A stretch of DNA of 64,000 nucleotides. Source: JBJHDF01 sp050486405. Lineage in GTDB: Bacteria; Pseudomonadota; Gammaproteobacteria; Pseudomonadales; Cellvibrionaceae. Both the position numbers and the translations under genes were made by a program. The DNA is taken from assembly GCA_050486405.1 (NCBI GenBank), contig JBJHDF010000017.1:26671-90670 (forward strand), written 5' to 3'. This document shows positions 1-7,370 of this stretch, piece by piece. Positions within the stretch are counted from its first letter, which is position 1, and the number at the start of each line of letters is the position of its first letter. The notes under the pieces were generated by a model that did no database searches, was not told the origin of the DNA, and was given only the letters and a program-made list of their open reading frames with translations.

Positions 1-2078
1 ACTACCTGGGTAGTGATGGAAACCCGCGTTGCGGTCACCTCGTACTCAATAACCCCCCACATGTCAAAATCGAAGTCACCACCCTGCTCACTATCCTCCC
101 AGTTGACATAGAGGCGCCCGCGGTTGGCGGAGGCATCCGACACCAGATCCGGAGAATCGACAAACTTGAAATCGACAATGGCGCAATTGCCGCCAACTTC
201 CGTATTGCGACAGGCGGGCAGAATGCTGATGGAACCGCCGCCGGGCACCGGAATTCTCGCCTCGGGCACTGCCGGGGCCAGGGCCACACCGTAGGTCTTG
301 ATCTGGGTTGTGTGTTCCGTCCCCTGAATGGGAATACCGTCACGCCGGGCGCCATAGGCCAAACCCGCTATACGGTAGGTACCCTCCAGCCTGGGCGCAT
401 CCGGGCAGGTACCGCTGACGTCATAAAGGCTGCTGACTGTTTTGGCGGTACAGAGTTGGTCATCGCCAGTGACGCCTACACCGCCGACAAAATACTGCCC
501 GCCGTGAATGCCCTCCGCCGCCCCCACGGCATTGGTCAAAGCGCGGGCATCCAAGCCCAGACCCGTAGCACCACTCATGTCATGGTCGTAGGAACTGGTG
601 GAGGCGTTGAATTGGATAACACTGGTGGGGGCGCACCAGTTATCCTGGTTAATTGGCGCCTCCCAGGTGGCGGTGGTCAAACCGGGGAAACGCGTCGAAT
701 CATCCGCATGAAACCCTTCAGTACGGGGCAGACCCGCCAAGTAGCGCAAGGACTCCAGGTAGATTTCGGACTGGGGGTTGCCCCAGTTGGAACAACTGCC
801 GTCGGAGAAACTGGATAGCCCCCAGGCACAATTATCGTGACCGGAATCACCCTGGTGGTAAGTGCCCGTACCATGGTTGTAGCCATAAATCCGCAGGCGG
901 TTAAGGCTGGCAATGATGCCCCCGGCGGCATTGACAAAAGTACCGTCGTCGTTGATCTCATCAGCGATGCTGCCGACATTGGTACGCAACACGCCACCGG
1001 ACTTGTTGCGCCCATAGGAGCCGGTGATCAGGCCAAAATGGAGGTTGTTGGTTTCACCGTATTTCTGCAGCAAACCCGTGGGTTTGACACTGCCGTCATC
1101 GTAAGCTTCACAGTTCTCATCCTGGCCTTCCAGCCCGGCCACACAGACTTCCACCCGGACATCGTATTGACCGAGACGATGGGCCTCTGGCGGGTTATCG
1201 ATATAGGCCGGGATGCCGGACGGCCAACGGGGATAATCACCGGCGCTGTACAGATGCCCAAACGGGTCCTCGGCCTGCGTCAGGTAGCGTATGTTGCCGT
1301 TACTGCCCGCAGTCGCACTCAACTGCTCAGTACTCTCAGACGCCCAGCGGCATTGCCAGCGCTCGTTGGTGGCCCAGAGTGAGTAGTTGCCCCGAGCCAC
1401 CCGCAGGCGCGGCGCCTGCGTTCTCGTCTGCGACATACCACTGCCCGCACGCGTGGTGTTGCAAAAGGTAATACCCTGTTCCATGGGATTGTCCGAGGCA
1501 CTGTTGGACCAGGGCGTCAAGCGGTTCAGGTCGGAGCCGTTGTAGTATTTGGCAAAGGAGTGGGCGTCCGACGGCAAATAGGAGCGTTCAAGCACGGTGC
1601 GCGTGGCGGTATCCGTGCTTCGGTAGCCGCCGTAGAGAATCTTACGCACGGCATCAATTCGAGTCATGCTGGCCCAGTTCAGAAAGTTGCCGCTCCAGTT
1701 GCCGTTACAATACTTGTCAGCAGTGCGGGAAGCGGGAACGAACACGTTGTTCAAGTAGTCGTAGCACAGGTAGGGGTCAAAATAGCCGTAATAATCCACA
1801 CTGTGGGTGTAGGTGGTGTTGGGGAGGCCATCGCCGGTCAGATCCGAGTAGTCATCATACAGTTTGAAATAGAGCTGATGGTCGTTGGACATATTCAGCA
1901 TGGCTATGGGTCGCACCGGGTTCTGCATAAACAGCGGAGCCTGGGCCATTTCCAGGGCGTGAACCGAGTGCGCCGATCCGAGACTTATCAACGCAGCCAG
2001 GCAACCCCAGCCCGCCCGACGAACCCAGCGGCCGCCTGCAATCAAGGTGGTACGGACTTTCAATAATTGCTTGCCCAT
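1..2078 (-). CDS. pilY1: PilY1-like type IV pilus tip/assembly protein, N-terminal part
   Basis: The frame from the ATG at 2078 (Shine-Dalgarno GGGAG about 8 bases upstream) stays open to the left edge, giving about 692 codons; the C-terminal beta-propeller expected for PilY1/PilC lies outside. The N-terminus is a signal peptide with a basic start and hydrophobic core, ending near SVHA about residue 42. It is followed by the family's PLFMQNPVRP motif and by DHQLYFKLYDDYSDL-TGDGLP, which resembles a calcium-binding loop. PilY1 proteins act at the pilus tip in adhesion and in controlling extension and retraction. It is the last visible gene of a minor pilin operon, 39 bases after pilX. The von Willebrand-type region usual for the family could not be confirmed. 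The name rests on N-terminal motifs and context. Confidence 0.88.
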   Translation of the reverse strand, partial: MGKQLLKVRTTLIAGGRWVRRAGWGCLAALISLGSAHSVHALEMAQAPLFMQNPVRPIAMLNMSNDHQLYFKLYDDYSDLTGDGLPNTTYTHSVDYYGYFDPYLCYDYLNNVFVPASRTADKYCNGNWSGNFLNWASMTRIDAVRKILYGGYRSTDTATRTVLERSYLPSDAHSFAKYYNGSDLNRLTPWSNSASDNPMEQGITFCNTTRAGSGMSQTRTQAPRLRVARGNYSLWATNERWQCRWASESTEQLSATAGSNGNIRYLTQAEDPFGHLYSAGDYPRWPSGIPAYIDNPPEAHRLGQYDVRVEVCVAGLEGQDENCEAYDDGSVKPTGLLQKYGETNNLHFGLITGSYGRNKSGGVLRTNVGSIADEINDDGTFVNAAGGIIASLNRLRIYGYNHGTGTYHQGDSGHDNCAWGLSSFSDGSCSNWGNPQSEIYLESLRYLAGLPRTEGFHADDSTRFPGLTTATWEAPINQDNWCAPTSVIQFNASTSSYDHDMSGATGLGLDARALTNAVGAAEGIHGGQYFVGGVGVTGDDQLCTAKTVSSLYDVSGTCPDAPRLEGTYRIAGLAYGARRDGIPIQGTEHTTQIKTYGVALAPAVPEARIPVPGGGSISILPACRNTEVGGNCAIVDFKFVDSPDLVSDASANRGRLYVNWEDSEQGGDFDFDMWGVIEYEVTATRVSITTQV

Positions 2079-2117
2079 TTCACTTACTCCCGAAAAATTC
2101 CCCAGTTGCCCCACAGG

Positions 2118-2675
2118 CTAAATGCAAGGCATGAATATATAGGTCGACTGAAGCACCGCCGCGGCATTGGCACTGCCGCCTACCCCCCGGCTGCTGACCC
2201 GGTAGATGACATCGGGGTCCCGATCCGGCACAAACTCAATATCCGCAGCGCTGCCACTGCTGCAGCTGTAATCAATACGCTCCACCAGATAACGCGGTGG
2301 GGCAGCCAGATCACCCACCGGCGTTGAGGCCGGTGCCGACCGACTTTGCCATTCGCTGGGGCTCCAGTTGGCCACCATGTGGTACGGCGTCCAGGTCGGC
2401 AGGTTGTTATAAAGCCCGCTCGAGGCCCAGTTCCCCGTGACAAAATTTGCGCTCGGCTCAATAACGCTCTCTCCATCCCTGAGCGCCGCTTCCGCCGCCT
2501 GAAAGGCCAGTTGCCGGTCGCGCATATTACCCACCATCTGCTCCTGCATGCCGGACCCCCGGATGGCGCCCAGCGCCACCACCGTCATCAGCAACACCAT
2601 CATCATGCCGACAATCAACACGGCTCCCCCTTGGGTGTGGCTCAGTGCACGATCCGGCGCGGTGAATACAGACAT
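2118..2675 (-). CDS. pilX: Type IV pilus minor pilin PilX
   Basis: A 185-residue protein. Residues 14-40 (TQGGAVLIVGMMMVLLMTV...) form the prepilin-like N-terminal hydrophobic helix, followed by the PilX-typical MQEQMVGNMRDRQLAFQAAEAALRDGE stretch, here cited in pieces around residues 43-68. Two cysteines, near residues 137 and 184, could form the C-terminal disulfide loop. Minor pilins prime pilus assembly at the inner-membrane platform and help display PilY1. The ATG at 2675 has AGGAG 7 bases upstream. The gene lies 15 bases after pilW and 39 before pilY1, in one leftward operon. Family and position agree well. Confidence 0.9.
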   Translation of the reverse strand: MSVFTAPDRALSHTQGGAVLIVGMMMVLLMTVVALGAIRGSGMQEQMVGNMRDRQLAFQAAEAALRDGESVIEPSANFVTGNWASSGLYNNLPTWTPYHMVANWSPSEWQSRSAPASTPVGDLAAPPRYLVERIDYSCSSGSAADIEFVPDRDPDVIYRVSSRGVGGSANAAAVLQSTYIFMPCI

Positions 2676-2690
2676 AATCGACTCCTGGAA

Positions 2691-3719
2691 TTAATGCATC
2701 CGGCTGCGGATGCTCACTGTCTGGGTGAAAACCTGGCGCAGACGGCCATCGTTGAACGTGACCTCCGCACCGCCGAAATTCAGGGTCTGTGCGTCGGCCA
2801 GGGCATTGCCCTCGGGTCCTTCCACCAGCAACTCCATGCGCACCGCCCGCACATCATCCCAGGGGGCCGAGGCGGCAAAGGCACCGCCGGTGCTGTAGGA
2901 CAAGCGCATATCCGTAACCCCTTCCAGCAGTTCCTGGGGCGCATCATTCGCCACCTGACGCCAGAGCGACGGGCGACCCGTCACCCCGCTGTCGGCAATG
3001 TAGTAGGCGATGGTGCTGACCTTGAAGACCTCGGCGCCGATATCGTACTGCTCCGGCCAGGTGGGACTGATATTGCCCGGAGTCATGCCATCCGGTGTGC
3101 CGCCGGAGTGCACCGCAAGCACATTCTGTCCGGTCTGCTGCAGATTGGTGATCTGAAACAATCGGCCCTTCGAACAGTCGGACAGCAGGATAATGTCCTG
3201 TCCACAGATATCGCCCAGACAGTCGCCCGACACCGCACCCGTCACCCGCACGTTGGCATTGTTGCCGGTGGGCTGATTGATATTGAAACTGGACTCCCCG
3301 GCACTGCGCACCAGAATCACATCCGTACCCGCCAGAGGTGTGCCCTGCACCACCGCCGCGCCCGCGGCGGCACTGTACCCCTGCACCGCCGGGCCGGCGA
3401 AGTTCAGCATGGGGTTGCCGCTGGGATTGAGGCCATTGGTGATGCAGCCCGGCGTACCGGGAGTGCGGCAGTAGCCAGTGCCGCTCTCCAGCCTTCTGAA
3501 CTGACTGGCGCCGCAGCCCATATAACCCGCCATGCGGATATCCCGGGCCATGATCTCCATGGCCAGCCGCCCGGTCTCCTGCACCCGGGACAAGCCCTGC
3601 TGGGTACTGTAGGTCTGGTTGCTGGCCAGGAACATCTGGGTGACGCCGGCCATCAGCACCACCGCCAACACCAGCGAGATCAGTAGTTCAATCAGTGACA
3701 AACCCTGTTGACTGCGCAT
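2691..3719 (-). CDS. pilW: Type IV pilus minor pilin PilW
   Basis: A 342-residue protein starting MRSQQGLSLIELLISLV, a class III (prepilin) signal where PilD would cleave after the Gly and methylate the new N-terminus; Glu at +5 is present. The long C-terminal globular part with several cysteines is typical of PilW. The frame is open further upstream (to 4037), but that part overlaps pilV out of frame and gives no pilin leader. The ATG at 3719, preceded by GGGA, is therefore preferred, 13 bases after the pilV stop. Together with FimT/FimU, PilV and PilX it forms the tip initiation complex of the pilus. Confidence 0.9.
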   Translation of the reverse strand: MRSQQGLSLIELLISLVLAVVLMAGVTQMFLASNQTYSTQQGLSRVQETGRLAMEIMARDIRMAGYMGCGASQFRRLESGTGYCRTPGTPGCITNGLNPSGNPMLNFAGPAVQGYSAAAGAAVVQGTPLAGTDVILVRSAGESSFNINQPTGNNANVRVTGAVSGDCLGDICGQDIILLSDCSKGRLFQITNLQQTGQNVLAVHSGGTPDGMTPGNISPTWPEQYDIGAEVFKVSTIAYYIADSGVTGRPSLWRQVANDAPQELLEGVTDMRLSYSTGGAFAASAPWDDVRAVRMELLVEGPEGNALADAQTLNFGGAEVTFNDGRLRQVFTQTVSIRSRMH

Positions 3720-3732
3720 AATCGAATCCCGC

Positions 3733-4140
3733 TCAAATACGTGTGGTGTAGACAAAACTTGCCGTGCCATCCTGGACGTCCTGCTGCTCGGGCCAGGTGA
3801 CGGTGATGGTGCATACCCTGCCGCTGCACGAGGCATCCAGCTCCGAGCCCGCCGGCATATTGCGCAGCACGTCGGCGATTTCGCTTGAAGGCACCACCGC
3901 GGCAGCCGGCGGCTGCGGCGTTCCGGTTCCGTCAGTGGCCAGACGGATACGATCCAGAAAATCGTAGGCGGCAATATTGGCCTGGGAGCGATAGTAGGCG
4001 CCCTGGTTGTACTGAAGGGAGCGGTTCTGCAGGGCACTCAGTGCCATCAGAGAGCCGCCCAGAATCACTACCGTTACCAGCACTTCGACCAGGCTCAGGC
4101 CACGCTGTTTGCTGCTTGTCGTCATCATCGTATTCGCCAT
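3733..4140 (-). CDS. pilV: Type IV pilus minor pilin PilV
   Basis: A short minor pilin of about 135 residues with the leader KQRGLSLVEVLVTVVILGG, a clear prepilin peptidase site with Glu+5 and a hydrophobic alpha-1 helix. Two ATGs are possible: 4158, which overlaps the upstream fimT gene, and 4140, which has AGGG about 8 bases upstream. I prefer 4140. The downstream part holds the usual DFLDRIRLA and PilV-like cysteine pair (CSGRVC). It sits between fimT and pilW in the minor pilin operon, and its expression is probably coupled to theirs. Confidence 0.88.
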   Translation of the reverse strand: MANTMMTTSSKQRGLSLVEVLVTVVILGGSLMALSALQNRSLQYNQGAYYRSQANIAAYDFLDRIRLATDGTGTPQPPAAAVVPSSEIADVLRNMPAGSELDASCSGRVCTITVTWPEQQDVQDGTASFVYTTRI

Positions 4141-4150
4141 GATCAGTGCC

Positions 4151-4660
4151 CTATCCACAATTCACACGGGTGACCGCCACCATGCCCGCCGGTCCCACCC
4201 GCACCTGCCGCGCCGCGTTGCCCTGGCAGCCGGTAACACTGACTGTGGTGGTCATACCAGCGGTGTCCGCTCTGGGCAGCATGCCCGTTCCCAGAAAATC
4301 AATCCGGTCCCGACTGGAAGTGATGGCGGCATTGCTGGGCAGATCGTTGCCGGCCCAGACGCGAACCACCTCGTTGTTGCCGTTCTGATTCACCAGAAAC
4401 ACCAGCCAACCATCTGTCCAGTCGCTGCTGTTGCAGGTGGTGCCGTTGCTGGAGGCGCAAAGAGAAACCTGCAGGCCCCGCCGCACCGCCTCGGTTCTGG
4501 CCGTGTTCAGCGCCGCCACAAACTCGTCGCCCAACGCCTTGGCGCGATTGTTGTGCAACATGGTGGTCATATTGGGCGCCGCAATGGTCGCGATGATGAC
4601 CAGAATCACAGTGATGATTATCAACTCAATCAGCGTGAAACCCTGCTGTCGTGTACGCAT
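4151..4660 (-). CDS. fimT: GspH/FimT family minor pseudopilin (fimU/fimT position)
   Basis: A 169-residue protein with the prepilin leader MRTRQQGFTLIELIIITVIL and the GspH-domain signature RTEAVRRG at about residues 50-57, then GWLVFLV and IDFLGTGM. It belongs to the FimT/FimU/GspH family of minor pilins that initiate pilus assembly. The frame is open up to 4801, but the ATG at 4660 has GGGAAG upstream and gives a proper leader. It is the first gene of the leftward fim-pil operon, so the operon promoter should lie in 4661-4913. The names fimT and fimU cannot be told apart by eye. Confidence 0.85.
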   Translation of the reverse strand: MRTRQQGFTLIELIIITVILVIIATIAAPNMTTMLHNNRAKALGDEFVAALNTARTEAVRRGLQVSLCASSNGTTCNSSDWTDGWLVFLVNQNGNNEVVRVWAGNDLPSNAAITSSRDRIDFLGTGMLPRADTAGMTTTVSVTGCQGNAARQVRVGPAGMVAVTRVNCG

Positions 4661-4913
4661 GATCAGCTTCCCGTTGTCTGTTTCTGTGTCTGCTTCTGTC
4701 GAGAACCCGGCGATGCCCACACGCCACCGGTCAACGCTGGACAGGCGAGCGGCATCAAGGCTATATTGACTGAGCCTAACACAGGCCATGCAAGGGACCA
4801 TGGCCCCGGCGATACCCGGTCAACAGGGAGGAATGAACGGCGCAGCGGCTGCAGCCAATGCGAACTGGCTCACAGTTGGCCGTAACTAGACCATTTCCAG
4901 GGAGGGAACCCTT

Positions 4914-5441
4914 ATGCCACACCGTGGTTTTACGCTGATCGAACTGCTGATCACCATTCTCATACTCATCATTCTGGTTACCCTGGCCGCCCCCGGTATG
5001 GCGGGCCTGCTGCGGCACAACCGCACCCAGGTCACCGCCCATGAACTCTTCCAGGCCCTGCAGTTGGCCAGGCTGGAAGCGGTGCGGCGCAACGACCGGG
5101 CCACCATCCGTCCCCTGGGAGATAGCTGGCAGGAGGGTTGGGTGGTGTTTGCCGACCCGGAACACAGCGGCCGGCTGCCGGATGAGAGTGAATTCCTAGC
5201 GCTGGGGTCACCTAAAAAGGGCGTGCGGGTCAGCGCCAACCGGCCCTTGCGGGACCATGTGTCCTTTCTCGGCACGGGTGAGAGTCGGCGCAGCGGTGGG
5301 GGCCAAAACTACCGGGGCGCCTTTCTGGCGGGCACTTTTACCGTCTGCCCGGAGCAGCAGGGGCGCGGCTATCAATTGGTGCTGGCCCGGGGCGGACGGG
5401 TGCGGATGGAGCGGATAGACACGGCGGCTTGCGGGTTTTGA
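4914..5441 (+). CDS. Second GspH/FimT family minor pseudopilin
   Basis: A 175-residue protein beginning MPHRGFTLIELLITILILI, with the Gly/Phe cleavage site and Glu+5 of type IV prepilins, the GspH motif LARLEAVRRND around residues 50-60, GWVVFADPE, and FLGTGESR. It parallels the FimT encoded on the other strand from 4660, but the globular parts differ. A strong Shine-Dalgarno (GGGAGGG) lies 7-8 bases before the ATG. The gene is divergent from the pil operon and convergent with ispH, only 12 bases between the stops. Pseudomonas aeruginosa carries both fimT and fimU near here, so this may be its FimT counterpart. Confidence 0.85.
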   Translation: MPHRGFTLIELLITILILIILVTLAAPGMAGLLRHNRTQVTAHELFQALQLARLEAVRRNDRATIRPLGDSWQEGWVVFADPEHSGRLPDESEFLALGSPKKGVRVSANRPLRDHVSFLGTGESRRSGGGQNYRGAFLAGTFTVCPEQQGRGYQLVLARGGRVRMERIDTAACGF

Positions 5442-5453
5442 TGCCTGCTCCTC

Positions 5454-6389
5454 CTATGGGCGCAAGGCCCGAGGCAAGGTGAAACTGATGGTCTCGGGGG
5501 TGCCCGCAATTTCCAGCGGCGGACGGGCGCCGGCCTGTTGCAAGCGAGTCACTACCTGTTGCACCAGCACCTCCGGGGCCGATGCGCCGGCGGTGATACC
5601 GACGCTGGTTTTGCCGTCGAGCCAGGCCGGGTCTATATGGTCCGGGCCGTCGATCAGGTGGGCCTGGGTGCCGCAGCGCTCGGCCAGTTCCTTGAGGCGG
5701 GTGGAATTGGAGCTGTTGGGCGAACCCACCACCAGCACCAGGTCGCATTCCAGAGCCAGTTGCCGCACGGCGTCCTGGCGGTTGGTGGTGGCGTAACAGA
5801 TGTCGTCCCGGCGCGGACCCTGAATGTCGGGGAAGCGCCGGCGCAGGGCGTCGATGACCCGGGCGGTGTCGTCCATGGACAGGGTGGTCTGGGTCACATA
5901 GGCCAGGGTGTCGGGGTTGCGCACCTGGAGTTGGGCGGCGTCCGCCTCGTTTTCCACCAGATAGATGTCACCGCCGTTGCCGCGGTCGTACTGCCCCATG
6001 GTGCCTTCCACTTCCGGGTGACCCTGGTGACCGATGAGCACACACTCACGCCCTTCACGGCTGTAGCGCAGCACTTCGATGTGCACCTTGGTGACCAGCG
6101 GGCAGGTGGCGTCAAACACCTGCAGACCGCGCCGTTTGGCCTCGTCCTGCACGGCCCGGGAGACGCCATGGGCGCTGAAAATGACGATAACGTCGTCGGG
6201 CACCTGCTCCAGTTCATCCACAAACACCGCGCCGCGCTGGCGCAGGCTGTCCACCACAAACTTGTTGTGTACCACCTCGTGGCGCACGTAGATGGGCGCG
6301 CCAAACACGTCCAGGGCCCGATTGACTATGTCAATGGCCCGATCAACCCCGGCACAAAAACCCCGGGGATTAGCAAGCTTAATATCCAT
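5454..6389 (-). CDS. ispH: 4-hydroxy-3-methylbut-2-enyl diphosphate reductase (IspH/LytB)
   Basis: A 311-residue iron-sulfur enzyme for the last step of the MEP isoprenoid pathway, reducing HMBPP to IPP and DMAPP. The three cysteine ligands of the 4Fe-4S cluster are visible: Cys12 in ANPRGFCAGVDRA, one in FDATCPLV near residue 96, and one in DDICYATTNRQ near 197. The HPEVEGTMGQ motif carries the conserved catalytic Glu. The ATG at 6389 shares its A with the TGA of fkpB, so the two are translationally coupled; a TTG one codon upstream is less likely. Length fits the family. Confidence 0.97.
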   Translation of the reverse strand: MDIKLANPRGFCAGVDRAIDIVNRALDVFGAPIYVRHEVVHNKFVVDSLRQRGAVFVDELEQVPDDVIVIFSAHGVSRAVQDEAKRRGLQVFDATCPLVTKVHIEVLRYSREGRECVLIGHQGHPEVEGTMGQYDRGNGGDIYLVENEADAAQLQVRNPDTLAYVTQTTLSMDDTARVIDALRRRFPDIQGPRRDDICYATTNRQDAVRQLALECDLVLVVGSPNSSNSTRLKELAERCGTQAHLIDGPDHIDPAWLDGKTSVGITAGASAPEVLVQQVVTRLQQAGARPPLEIAGTPETISFTLPRALRP

Positions 6390-6838
6390 CAATGCACCTG
6401 CGCCGGTTCAATACGGATGATGGCCACCTCGAACAGAATATCACGCCCGGCCAGGGGGTGGTTGAAATCCACCACCACCTCGTCGTCGTCATAGGCTTTG
6501 ACAACGCCGGGCAGTTCCGTTCGCTGGGCGTCGGCAAACAGCAACATCAGCCCCTCTTCCAATTGCATGTCCGGGTCGAAGTCGCTGCGCGGGATGCGCT
6601 GCACATTGGCCGGGTTGTACTGACCGAAACCGTCTTCCGGCGTTACCACAAAGGTTTCCCGCTCGCCTTCGCGCAGGCCGTGAATGACCTTTTCAAAGCC
6701 CGGCAGCAGGCTGCCGTCGCCCACGGTAAATCGCGCGGGCTCGCCCTCGAAGTTGGAGTCCACTTCCTCGCCCTCGGCCAGGCGCAGGGCGAAGTGCAGG
6801 GTCACGGTGGTGCCGGGGCCGACGGTGAGATCAGCCAT
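6389..6838 (-). CDS. fkpB: FKBP-type peptidyl-prolyl isomerase FkpB (SlpA-like)
   Basis: A 149-residue FKBP-fold protein with GDGSLLPGFEKVIHGLREGE (residues 37-56) and the C-terminal FNHPLAGRDILFEV motif of the SlyD/FkpB branch. There is no signal peptide and no histidine-rich metal tail, so it is the cytoplasmic FkpB rather than SlyD. It catalyses cis-trans isomerisation at proline bonds. The ATG at 6838 lies inside the end of lspA (8-base overlap) and its stop overlaps ispH, as in the conserved ileS-lspA-fkpB-ispH operon. Confidence 0.93.
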   Translation of the reverse strand: MADLTVGPGTTVTLHFALRLAEGEEVDSNFEGEPARFTVGDGSLLPGFEKVIHGLREGERETFVVTPEDGFGQYNPANVQRIPRSDFDPDMQLEEGLMLLFADAQRTELPGVVKAYDDDEVVVDFNHPLAGRDILFEVAIIRIEPAQVH

Positions 6839-7370
6839 GGCGGGTCCTATCCCTGTCGCCGCTCTTGCCGAACAGGATATCGAAGATAAACAGACCCGCC
6901 CCGGTGCTGATGGCCATATCGGCCACATTGAAGGCGGGAAAGTAACGATCCTCATAGTGGAACACGATAAAGTCCACCACATAGCCCAGGGTCACCCGGT
7001 CGTAGAGGTTGCCCAGGGCACCACCCAGAATCAGGGTCAGAGCCACGGCTTCCAGTCTCCTGGTTGCGGCGGAACGTGCGATCCACACCAGCAGCACGGC
7101 GCTGAACACCACGGCCACCACCGTAAAAAACCAGCGCTGCCAACCGCCGGCACCGGCGAGAAAGCTGAAGGCGGCGCCCTCGTTGTGCCAGAGGGTGAAA
7201 TTGAAAAAAGACGTAAACACCAGCGGCTGACCGTAATCGAGCGCCGCCGAGGCCCAGGCCTTGGTGGCCAGATCCAGTACCGCCACCAGCAGCGCCAGAC
7301 CGTAGAGCCACCAGGCCAGGCGTGGCAGGGGCCGGGGGAAGGGGTTGCGCAGTACCGCGACCTCAGGCAT
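6831..7370 (-). CDS. lspA: Lipoprotein signal peptidase LspA
   Basis: A 179-residue inner-membrane aspartyl protease with about four membrane segments. It cleaves the signal peptide of prolipoproteins after Lgt has added diacylglycerol. Both catalytic aspartates are in place: one in GGALGNLYDRV and one in FNVADMAIS; the conserved WHNEGAAFS is also present. The ATG at 7370 overlaps the end of ileS by 8 bases, and its own end overlaps fkpB by 8. Open frame upstream of this ATG lies within ileS and is not used. Confidence 0.96.
   Translation of the reverse strand: MPEVAVLRNPFPRPLPRLAWWLYGLALLVAVLDLATKAWASAALDYGQPLVFTSFFNFTLWHNEGAAFSFLAGAGGWQRWFFTVVAVVFSAVLLVWIARSAATRRLEAVALTLILGGALGNLYDRVTLGYVVDFIVFHYEDRYFPAFNVADMAISTGAGLFIFDILFGKSGDRDRTRHG

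Noticed and set aside
2346..3686. 446-codon plus-strand frame opposite pilX and pilW
   Set aside because: Antisense shadow of genuine pilin genes with clear prepilin leaders.
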